This document shows, piece by piece, positions 7,888 through 14,122 of a DNA stretch of 16,757 bases; position 1 is the first letter of the stretch, and every line of letters starts with the position of its first letter. This stretch comes from JBGTGG01 sp041746855 (lineage in GTDB: Bacteria; Bacteroidota; Bacteroidia; Cytophagales; Cyclobacteriaceae): contig JBGTGG010000140.1 of assembly GCA_041746855.1 (NCBI GenBank), positions 1-16,757 of the forward strand, read 5' to 3'. Below the pieces are notes generated by a model. The model was not told the DNA's origin and made no database searches. It saw nothing but the letters and a program-made list of their open reading frames with translations. The position numbers and the translations under genes were made by a program.

Positions 7888-8451
7888 TTATAGACTCAGC
7901 GTTACCTCAAAACCGATAGCATCAGAAATGGCACTATCTTTTAAATTATTATTGTAATTCACTCCCCAACGGGTTCTGTCAATTTTAAATTTTGAATTCA
8001 CCTTTGCTCTATCCGCACTAATTTCTGCCTGAAATTCTATCGGTAAGGTAATTCCTTTTATGGTAAGATCAGCTTTTACCTCGAGATGTACATTGTCGCG
8101 GTAGTGTACCTGGGTGATCGTCAACATGGCCGTAGGGTATTTCTTGACATCGAAAAAGTCTTCATTTTTTAAATGGTTCACCAGATCTTTTCTGCTCTCC
8201 GCATTATCGATATCGGTGTTGTCGATCGTGTTCATGTCAATCTTAAAAAATCCACCTGTAATTTTTTCATTGGTCTTAAGGAGGTGTCCTTCGCTCACGT
8301 GTATCGTGCCGGCATGACCGCCAAAGTAAAAGGTGTACTCAGCCGACCATTTTACTATACTTTTAGTACGATCTACTTTGATTTTTTCCTGAGCGAAAGA
8401 ACCGAGTACGGAAAAAATTGCAATGGCGGTGAATAGGATACGTTTCTTCAT
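7888..8451 (-). CDS. YceI-family periplasmic lipocalin-like protein
   Basis: This 187-residue protein has a signal peptide (MKKRILFTAIAIFSVLGSFAQ) and then the YceI pattern: the opening KIKVDRTKSIVKWSAEY, a central NHLKNEDFFDVKKYPTAMLT, the strand LTIKGITLPIEF, and the C-terminal FKIDRTRWGVNY. YceI proteins are beta-barrels that bind polyisoprenoid-type lipids in the periplasm, and they are often linked to stress or pH responses. The substrate here is not known. It is the first gene of a two-gene operon and is transcribed divergently from a membrane-anchored winged-helix regulator, which may control it. The region between the two starts is short (71 to 128 bases, depending on the regulator's start). 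Confidence 0.93.
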   Translation of the reverse strand: MKKRILFTAIAIFSVLGSFAQEKIKVDRTKSIVKWSAEYTFYFGGHAGTIHVSEGHLLKTNEKITGGFFKIDMNTIDNTDIDNAESRKDLVNHLKNEDFFDVKKYPTAMLTITQVHYRDNVHLEVKADLTIKGITLPIEFQAEISADRAKVNSKFKIDRTRWGVNYNNNLKDSAISDAIGFEVTLSL

Positions 8452-8579
8452 GTGTTGACTTTTAAATTTTATTTATGACGCTAAAACTAAGGGTGAGCGC
8501 TGCCGTGAAATGTTAAAAAAATGTGAAAGATCTGTCAACACTTGTAAAAAGTCAGCGAAAGCAGGTATTTGTAGAAGTT

Positions 8580-9449
8580 ATGAACAGAAAACACATGTAT
8601 TCCCTGGCAATCGTAATTGCCATTTTCTTTTCAAGTTTGTTGCTTTTATCAAAGGGTACGGATGCCAGCGAATTTTCTGAGGTTGTAAAAATTGCCTTAC
8701 GGGATATTGGCAATCGACTACTACTCATCAATCAGGATTCTACTTCACGGATTTTACCGGTTGTTGCGTTAAGCGATTCCAAGTATCAATTGTCATTTGA
8801 ACACAGACTTGCAATTGAGCCCGATGATCTGGTCACTTCGGTACAAAAAAGTTTTCAACGATCATCATTACCTGCCCATTACCGTGTTGAAGTTATTCAA
8901 TGTGCAGATCAGGAAGTGGCGTATAGTTTCGAAATAAGTGCAGATGAAGAAAGCACTATTATCCCCTGTGCTGGTCGGGATTTACCAGAAGGCTGTTATA
9001 CCATCGAGGTGGGGTTTATAGAGAAAGTATCCTTCCCTACACATCAAACTCTTTTCGCTATTCCTATTTCCATTGCCTTCACATTATTTCTAACATTCCT
9101 CTTTACCAGGAAAAGACAAGATCCGCTGCCTCCAGTAGAACAATCTGAAAAGTTTGAAGCTATAGGCAGTTTTTTGTTTTATCCGAACCAAAACAAATTG
9201 GTAAAAGGTTCAACAGAAATCAATCTCTCAAGAAAAGAATGTGAGCTGCTGGTGATTTTTGCTGCCAACATTAATTTAATTGTTTCGCGCGATGAACTCA
9301 TGAAAAAAGTCTGGGAAGACAAAGGTGTTTTTGTCGGGAGAAGCCTGGATACGTATATCTCCAAGCTTCGGAAGAAGCTAAGCGCTGATGAGGAGATTAA
9401 ATTGAGGAATGTTCATGGGGTGGGTTATAAATTGGAGGTGACTGTTTGA
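8580..9449 (+). CDS. Membrane-anchored winged-helix transcriptional regulator
   Basis: The protein has a short N-terminal cytosolic tail, a first membrane helix (SLAIVIAIFFSSLLLL) and a periplasmic domain of about 130 residues containing three cysteines. A second membrane helix follows (FAIPISIAFTLFLTFLF). The C-terminal cytosolic domain is an OmpR/PhoB-type winged helix of about 95 residues, ending in the usual wing (DTYISKLRKKLS, then LRNVHGVGYKLEV). It has no receiver domain. This is a one-component signal-transducing regulator comparable to ToxR or CadC, but with the DNA-binding domain at the C-terminus and two membrane passes. I chose the ATG at 8580; an in-frame GTG at 8523 would add 19 residues. 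Its divergent position next to the yceI operon suggests that operon is its target. Disulfide formation by the periplasmic cysteines could be the signal, but this is inference. Confidence 0.82.
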   Translation: MNRKHMYSLAIVIAIFFSSLLLLSKGTDASEFSEVVKIALRDIGNRLLLINQDSTSRILPVVALSDSKYQLSFEHRLAIEPDDLVTSVQKSFQRSSLPAHYRVEVIQCADQEVAYSFEISADEESTIIPCAGRDLPEGCYTIEVGFIEKVSFPTHQTLFAIPISIAFTLFLTFLFTRKRQDPLPPVEQSEKFEAIGSFLFYPNQNKLVKGSTEINLSRKECELLVIFAANINLIVSRDELMKKVWEDKGVFVGRSLDTYISKLRKKLSADEEIKLRNVHGVGYKLEVTV

Positions 9450-9470
9450 TTAAGCATTTATCCAAGTATC

Positions 9471-9486
9471 ACCCCTTCGGGGTTTT
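9471..9486 (+). terminator. Hairpin with short T-run after the winged-helix gene
   Basis: ACCCC-TTC-GGGGT followed by TTT starts 21 bases after the regulator's TGA. It may act as its terminator, but the same CCCCTTCGGGG motif belongs to the surrounding repeat family and the T-run is short. Confidence 0.4.
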
Positions 9487-9507
9487 CACTTCTACATGGA
9501 TTTCCTG

Positions 9508-9564
9508 CTATAATCATGTCAGCCCTTCAGGCTTCCTTAATCCTGAAAGGATGAAAGATTGTAG
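9508..9564. repeat. REP-like palindromic unit 1
   Basis: The outer arms CTATAATC and GATTGTAG, middle arms around CCCTTCAGG and GGATGAAAG, and inner hairpin ATCCT-GAA-AGGAT form an imperfect palindrome of 57 bases. It has the same plan as the unit at 9730-9779. Confidence 0.65.
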
Positions 9565-9729
9565 AATAGCAGGCAGGGTAATACAGAACCCCAGCTCTGG
9601 CTTCAGCTTCGCAAATGAAGCCACCTACTAATTTAACTGACTTAGTAATCAAAGTTGCAAACTTCTTTTAAAATGAGTTTGAGATAAGATGCCACCCTTA
9701 AAGGGGTTTCGCTATCCCTCGATTGTAAT

Positions 9730-9779
9730 CTATAACCCTTTCAGGCTTCCTAAATCCCGAAGGGATGAAAGGATTATAG
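9730..9779. repeat. REP-like palindromic unit 2
   Basis: Arms CTATAACCCTTTCA and TGAAAGGATTATAG pair at 13 of 14 positions and enclose the inner hairpin ATCCC-GAA-GGGAT (9754-9766). This allows a cruciform or Y-shaped fold, the organisation seen in REP elements that are mobilised by separate transposases. Confidence 0.75.
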
Positions 9780-9838
9780 CAATAACATGCCGGTGCAATC
9801 AGAACCCTGAAGGGGTGACATAGCTAAACAACATTTCA

Positions 9839-10201
9839 TTACCACTGCTGAATAATTACCCCCACTTGTTTATCCGTTACAGCAAATTCTTTTGCGCCCC
9901 ACGGACGAAGGGTGATTACTTTCAGATTGGGGTGAAGGAATTCAGGAAACGCTTTAGAGACCCGTTCATACACCTCTGCAATATTTTTGGTCTCTAACCT
10001 GAATTCAGGATTATGTTCTTTCGCAAGCGCTTCGTTTTGAAAAAGATTTATCTTCAAGCCATCCTTCACCAAAACGCAAAAGGGATTTTTGGATTTTAGC
10101 TCATCATGACCAATCGTAAACTGTAGGCAATCAACAAACAGTTTTAACCCATCTGTGATATTGACATAAAAAATATTGGGGACTAGCTTTTCAAATTTCA
10201 T
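9839..10201 (-). CDS. VOC-family (glyoxalase/bleomycin-resistance fold) protein, copy A
   Basis: This 120-residue protein matches the length and plan of single-module VOC (vicinal oxygen chelate) proteins. It opens MKFEKLVPNIFYVNITDG, with a central KINLFQNEALAKEHNPEF and a C-terminal half ending LRPWGAKEFAVTDKQVGVI. The KEFAVTD near the end is the usual last-strand motif of the fold. The family includes isomerases, dioxygenases and antibiotic-binding proteins, and the reaction cannot be deduced here. The start codon overlaps the stop of the P-type ATPase gene as ATGA, so it is the last gene of that operon and probably translationally coupled. It differs from copy B at residues 14, 75, 82 and 84 only (Asn, Ala, Ser, Ala against Asp, Glu, Ala, Ser). 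Confidence 0.85.
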   Translation of the reverse strand: MKFEKLVPNIFYVNITDGLKLFVDCLQFTIGHDELKSKNPFCVLVKDGLKINLFQNEALAKEHNPEFRLETKNIAEVYERVSKAFPEFLHPNLKVITLRPWGAKEFAVTDKQVGVIIQQW

Positions 10202-12726
10202 AGTGTATAAGCTGGCCTTTCTATTCGGCTTACTTTTGCTCGCTTTATTATTTTTACTACTTCATACCAAATTACGGAAATAAAACCGATTAAGATGCAG
10301 GTCAAAAGTTGAACCCAATTCAACGTTTCAAATTCAAAAAATGCAGTCAAAGGTTTTACATAAAGAATGAAGCCCACTAGAGTCATTGTAATAAACACTA
10401 TGATTAAAACCATATTGTTTTTATACTTCAAGGTTGTTAAAATGGAGTAATAAAATGAGCGGTTGATTAACGTAAGGAAAATATTGGCTGTTATTAAAAC
10501 GGTGAAAACCATTGTTCTCGTAATGTCTTCATTGTAATCACTTGCTACTGCATACTGATAAACTGACAAAGTTCCAATTGTAATGAACAATCCCTGTATA
10601 ATACTAATAGAAAGCTCTTTTAGATTGAAGAAGGTAATGGATAGGGGTTTCGGTTTTTGCGACATTGTATTCGGTTCCATCGGTTCGTTTTCGTAGATTA
10701 TAGAGCAAGTTGGCCCCATAATTAACTCTAAAAAAATGATGTGTATCGGAGAAAAAATATTCGGATAAATCCATCCAAGGGCTAGGGGAATAAATACAGT
10801 TAAAATAATAGGGATATGAATAGAAATGATGTATTGAATAGCCTTTTTTAGATTGGTGTATATTTTTCTGCCCATTGCCACGGCATCTACCATTTTGGAT
10901 AAATCATCTTCCAATAAAATTAAAGAAGCTGCCTGCTTGGCTATTTCAGTTCCTTTCTGTCCCATTGCAATGCCAATATGTGACGCTTTTAAAGCCGGGC
11001 CATCATTCACGCCATCACCTGTCATTGCAACGATTTGATCGTTGGATTTTAAAGCATTGATTATTTTCAGCTTGGCTTCGGGAAACATTCTAGTGAAAAT
11101 GGCCGTGTCCATTACCCGAGTTTGCAATTCTTTTTCCGATAGTGCCATCAACTCATCTCCCGAAATGGTTTTATCATAATCTCTAAAACCAATTTGCTTT
11201 GCAATAGAAGCTGTTGTGGCTGCATTATCACCCGTAATAATTTTAACTTCTATGCCTGCGGTATAAAAATCTTCCATTACACGCTGGATGTTCTTTTTTG
11301 GCGGGTCGTAAAAGGCAACTATCCCCTTAAATTCAAAGGGCAAATCTTGTTGTTGTGCAGGGTATTCATCACCTACAAAATTTGAAACCCCTACACCCAA
11401 AACTCTATATCCTTCTGTTGCTAAAAGCTCAATGGCTGAATGAATTTGTTGTATTTCTGTCTTGTTAAGATTAGATACATTGATTAATGCTTCGGGAGCA
11501 CCTTTGGCCGCAATAATTTTACTATCCTTATTATCAGAAAAGATATGCGTCATCATAGGAGGTTTACCACCTAAGGGATATTCGTGAACAAGCTTGTAAT
11601 TAGGTCGTTCGTCATATATTATTAGGTTTTTATACGATTGATGCAAAGCCACTTCCATTGGGTCAAAGGGAATGGGTTCACTTGACCACATTGCTAATGC
11701 TATCAGTTCTTTTTCGCTGTCGTTTAATGCTGACTCGGGGCCTACAATTTTATTGTTTTTCAACACAAACAGTTTTGCCAAACTCATTTTGTTTTCAGTA
11801 ATCGTTCCTGTTTTGTCTGTACAGATTACCGTTGCACTTCCAAGGGTTTCTACTGTTTTAGTCTGCTTTACTACAATTCCCAACTTCATCAATCGCCACG
11901 CCCCAAGAGCCATAAAAGTGGTAAAAGCCACAGGAATTTCTTCGGGCAAAATACTCATTGCCAAAGCGAGCGATTGCAGTAAACTGTTTAAAACATGTTT
12001 TGACTGCCAATAATTGATGACCCAAACAAGCACAAAAACGATAGCCCCCACGATAGCCATCCATTTCACAAAATTGGACACCTGAATTTCTAAAGGTGTC
12101 TTTTCTTCGCTGATGCTTTCTAAACTCTTTCCAATTGTACCCAATTTGGTTTCGTTGCCAATTGCCGTAATTTCAGTAATGGCCAATCCACTGGCTACAA
12201 TGGTTCCGCTAAAAATAAAATTGTCTTCTTTGTCTTTATCCTTAAAAACGGCAAGCGATTCGCCTGTAAGAATGGATTCATTAACCGAGAAATCGTTGGA
12301 GTGCATGATGGTGCCATCTGCGGTGATTGAAGTGCCTTCTTCTACCAAAAGGAAGTCACCCACCACTAGTTCTTCACTTTTTATTTCTTCTATCTTACCA
12401 TTCCGAATGACTTTACAATGGGGTTGGGAAAAGTCCTTTAATTTTTCAAGGGCATTTTTACTTCGCGAATCCTGATATAAAGAAATGGAAGCGATAAATA
12501 GGATAGCAAGGACCATAAAAATGCCATTGCCCATCTCACCACTAATAAAATAGATAGTAGAAGCCACCAACAATAAAATGGTCATAGGTTCTTTACCTAT
12601 CCGAAGTAAAACATCTAAAAAGGTGTTTTCTTTTTTATAGTCGAGCTTATTGCGTCCAAATTTTTCTCTTGATAAGTTAACCTGTTCGCCATCCAATCCT
12701 TTTATGTTAAATTGATTTATAGGCAT
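10198..12726 (-). CDS. P2-type cation-transporting ATPase
   Basis: This 842-residue inner-membrane pump is of the Ca2+-ATPase-like (P2) class. Visible in order are an N-terminal cation-ATPase segment (1-45) and membrane helices at ~46-85. The actuator motif TGES lies at 154-157. Helices 3-4 carry PEEIP at 261-265. The phosphorylation motif DKTGT lies at 304-308, with Asp304 as the phosphorylated residue. The nucleotide-binding KGAPE is at 408-412, TGD at 498-500 and GDGVNDGP at 570-577. C-terminal helices run from ~630 to 822. There is no N-terminal heavy-metal domain and no CPx motif, so it is not a copper or cadmium P1B pump. PEEIP replaces the PEGLP of classical Ca2+ pumps, and helix 6 reads LELIMGPTCS, so the transported ion is uncertain. 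It follows the DUF2231-like gene by 45 bases and overlaps VOC copy A, suggesting a three-gene operon. Confidence 0.93.
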   Translation of the reverse strand: MPINQFNIKGLDGEQVNLSREKFGRNKLDYKKENTFLDVLLRIGKEPMTILLLVASTIYFISGEMGNGIFMVLAILFIASISLYQDSRSKNALEKLKDFSQPHCKVIRNGKIEEIKSEELVVGDFLLVEEGTSITADGTIMHSNDFSVNESILTGESLAVFKDKDKEDNFIFSGTIVASGLAITEITAIGNETKLGTIGKSLESISEEKTPLEIQVSNFVKWMAIVGAIVFVLVWVINYWQSKHVLNSLLQSLALAMSILPEEIPVAFTTFMALGAWRLMKLGIVVKQTKTVETLGSATVICTDKTGTITENKMSLAKLFVLKNNKIVGPESALNDSEKELIALAMWSSEPIPFDPMEVALHQSYKNLIIYDERPNYKLVHEYPLGGKPPMMTHIFSDNKDSKIIAAKGAPEALINVSNLNKTEIQQIHSAIELLATEGYRVLGVGVSNFVGDEYPAQQQDLPFEFKGIVAFYDPPKKNIQRVMEDFYTAGIEVKIITGDNAATTASIAKQIGFRDYDKTISGDELMALSEKELQTRVMDTAIFTRMFPEAKLKIINALKSNDQIVAMTGDGVNDGPALKASHIGIAMGQKGTEIAKQAASLILLEDDLSKMVDAVAMGRKIYTNLKKAIQYIISIHIPIILTVFIPLALGWIYPNIFSPIHIIFLELIMGPTCSIIYENEPMEPNTMSQKPKPLSITFFNLKELSISIIQGLFITIGTLSVYQYAVASDYNEDITRTMVFTVLITANIFLTLINRSFYYSILTTLKYKNNMVLIIVFITMTLVGFILYVKPLTAFFEFETLNWVQLLTCILIGFISVIWYEVVKIIKRAKVSRIERPAYTL

Positions 12727-12771
12727 TTTAAAACTAGCTATTGTTGGGGAATTGATTTGGCTAACTTTTTT

Positions 12772-13260
12772 TTAGTCATCATCAGATTCATTTTCTGTAT
12801 TATCTATTGGAGTAGTTGCACCTTTCACAATTTCTGAATGTCTTATTTGTCCACCTAAATAGCCTGTTCTTGCAACAAGTCCGAAACTAATTAATGAAAT
12901 AATAAAAATTACAAATGCTAATGTTCTTGTTGAAGGCGATTTTCTCAAAGTCAAGAATACACCTAAGATGGAAGCCACACCTAAAATGATTAAGGTAACC
13001 AAAGCGTAGATTGCAAAATCTTCGTGTCTTTCGATTGTTGCTTCAAAAATCCCTGGTAAATGTTCCACACTTTCTTCTGCGGCTTCACCTGTTAAGTAAG
13101 CAATGCCAGCGCCAATTGAAGAAATAATAAATAGACCATAAGCGGCAATTTTCGTTTCCTTGCTTTTTGTCCAAAGGCCATAAGCAAGGACAAGTCCACC
13201 CAAAATTGAACCGAATATCGGAAGATGGGTAATTACTAAATGAATGTGTGTTTGATCCAT
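12772..13260 (-). CDS. DUF2231-like four-helix membrane protein
   Basis: This 162-residue protein has four predicted membrane helices, at residues ~10-30, 37-57, 83-105 and 112-132. The histidine-rich N-terminus is HIHLVITHLPIFG. Other marks are YLTGEAAEE after helix 2, further His in EHLPGIFEATIERHEDF, and TGYLGGQIRHSE near the end of helix 4. The HxxxxHLP start and the TGYLGG ending resemble DUF2231 proteins, whose paired histidines have been suggested to bind haem. The C-terminus is acidic (ENESDDD). It is the first gene of the putative operon with the P-type ATPase and VOC copy A. It may serve as a membrane partner, sensor or redox subunit of the pump; this is inference from position only. 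Confidence 0.72.
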   Translation of the reverse strand: MDQTHIHLVITHLPIFGSILGGLVLAYGLWTKSKETKIAAYGLFIISSIGAGIAYLTGEAAEESVEHLPGIFEATIERHEDFAIYALVTLIILGVASILGVFLTLRKSPSTRTLAFVIFIISLISFGLVARTGYLGGQIRHSEIVKGATTPIDNTENESDDD

Positions 13261-13289
13261 TGTATTAATTTTCTTGAAGGTCTTCTTTT

Positions 13290-13305
13290 TATTTCAATTG
13301 AAATA
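13290..13305. promoter_or_regulatory. Perfect 16-base palindrome, candidate operator of the ATPase operon
   Basis: TATTTCAATTGAAATA is an exact palindrome centred about 37 bases upstream of the DUF2231-like ATG, in the zone where a promoter should be. It could bind a dimeric repressor. It is AT-rich, so a chance palindrome is possible, and I do not recognise the binding site of a known regulator. Confidence 0.35.
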
Positions 13306-13553
13306 TGATATCTGTCACTTTAAAAAATGATTCTTAGATTGATGAGTTGTTTAGGCTTGCTTAATCATGAATGGATGAAAGATTATAGAAATAGCAGGCA
13401 GGGTAATACAGAACCCCAGCTCTGGCTTCAGCTTCGCAAATGAAGCCACCTACTAATTTAACTGACTTAGTAATCAAAGTTGCAAACTTCTTTTAAATGA
13501 GTTTGAGATAAGATGCCACCTTTAAAGGGGTTTCGCTATCCCTCGATTGTAAT

Positions 13554-13603
13554 ATATAACCCTTTCAGGCTTCCTAAATCCCGAAGGGATGAAAGGATTA
13601 TAG
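13554..13603. repeat. REP-like palindromic unit 2, second copy
   Basis: This corresponds base for base to the unit at 9730-9779, with a single change in the outermost arm base. The inner hairpin ATCCC-GAA-GGGAT and the CCTTTCA/TGAAAGG arms are intact. Confidence 0.75.
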
Positions 13604-13662
13604 CAATAACATGCCGGTGGAATCAGAACCCCGAAGGGGTGACATAGCTAAACACCATTTCA

Positions 13663-14025
13663 TTACCACTGCTGAATAATTACCCCCACTTGTTTATCCG
13701 TTACCGCAAATTCTTTTGCTCCCCACGGACGAAGGGTGATGACTTTCAGATTGGGATGAAGAAATTCAGGAAAAGATTTAGCGACCCGTTCATACACTTC
13801 CTCAATATTTTTAGTCTCCAACCGGAATTCAGGATTATGCTCCTTCGCTAGTGCTTCGTTTTGGAAAAGATTTATCTTCAAGCCATCTTTTACCAAAACA
13901 CAAAAGGGATTTTTGGATTTTAATTCATCATGTCCAATCGTAAACTGAAGGCAATCGACAAACAGCTTCAACCCATCTGTGATGTCGACATAGAAAATAT
14001 TGGGTACTAGTTTTTCAAATTTCAT
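13663..14025 (-). CDS. VOC-family protein, copy B
   Basis: This 120-residue protein is 97% identical to copy A (four substitutions: Asp14, Glu75, Ala82, Ser84), although the genes differ at about one base in eleven. Nearly all differences are silent, so both copies appear to be under selection. The ATG at 14025 is chosen because it aligns with the copy A start. A GTG at 14085 would add 20 residues (EVFSCKHLFKASDISTYNI before the Met) that have no counterpart in copy A. Unlike copy A it is not overlapped by an upstream gene: 97 bases separate it from the P-loop ATPase gene. Biochemical function is unknown, as for copy A. Confidence 0.85.
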   Translation of the reverse strand: MKFEKLVPNIFYVDITDGLKLFVDCLQFTIGHDELKSKNPFCVLVKDGLKINLFQNEALAKEHNPEFRLETKNIEEVYERVAKSFPEFLHPNLKVITLRPWGAKEFAVTDKQVGVIIQQW

Positions 14026-14122
14026 AATGTTATACGTACTAATATCACTAGCCTTAAAGAGGTGCTTACAGGAGAATACTTCCACAAGCTAAAAATCAAA
14101 GCAACTAGAAAATACCTGCTAT

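Larger units (their letters stand above)
9450..9838. other. Palindrome-rich non-coding region
   Basis: No gene is supported in these 389 bases, although short open frames run through. The region holds a terminator-like hairpin (9471-9483) and two large palindromic units (9508-9564 and 9730-9779). A further stem lies at 9599-9622 (GGCTTCA paired with TGAAGCC). Two CCCTNAAGGGG-type motifs lie near 9702 and 9805. From about 9529 on, the sequence is the non-coding half of a direct repeat found again at 13353. Confidence 0.7.
9529..10204. repeat. Direct repeat copy A (non-coding block plus VOC gene)
   Basis: This ~675-base block recurs at 13353-14028 at a constant offset of 3824 bases. It covers about 310 non-coding bases plus the whole VOC gene up to its start codon, where similarity stops abruptly. 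By hand alignment the non-coding part differs at about 8 positions and the coding part at about 34 of 361. The left end is fuzzy because similarity declines in the first ~25 bases. Confidence 0.93.
13261..13662. other. Promoter region of the ATPase operon followed by the repeated non-coding block
   Basis: No gene is seen in these 402 bases. The first ~90 bases are the upstream region of the DUF2231-like gene and contain a perfect palindrome (13290-13305). The rest, from about 13353, is copy B of the palindrome-rich block described at 9529. Confidence 0.6.
13353..14028. repeat. Direct repeat copy B (non-coding block plus VOC gene)
   Basis: This is the second copy of the block at 9529-10204, in the same orientation. 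Two single-base indels cancel out, so the 3824-base offset is kept across the whole block. Similarity ends within about three bases of the VOC start codon, where copy A runs into the ATPase gene and copy B into an unrelated spacer. Confidence 0.93.

Noticed and set aside
9446..9631. Plus-strand 61-codon open frame in the palindromic region
   Set aside because: It runs through terminator-like and REP-like palindromes and is disrupted in the duplicate copy, so it is a chance frame.
9450..9838. CRISPR array
   Set aside because: The palindromic units are few, unevenly spaced and internally symmetric, with no constant-length unique spacers and no cas genes nearby.
9529..14028. Composite transposon explanation for the duplicated block
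   Set aside because: Neither repeat encodes a transposase or has recognisable IS ends, and the repeated gene is a VOC protein. Duplication or recombination explains it better.
13663..14085. 140-residue version of VOC copy B
   Set aside because: The extra 20 residues start at a GTG, have no counterpart in copy A and lie outside the repeated block. The ATG at 14025 is the better start.
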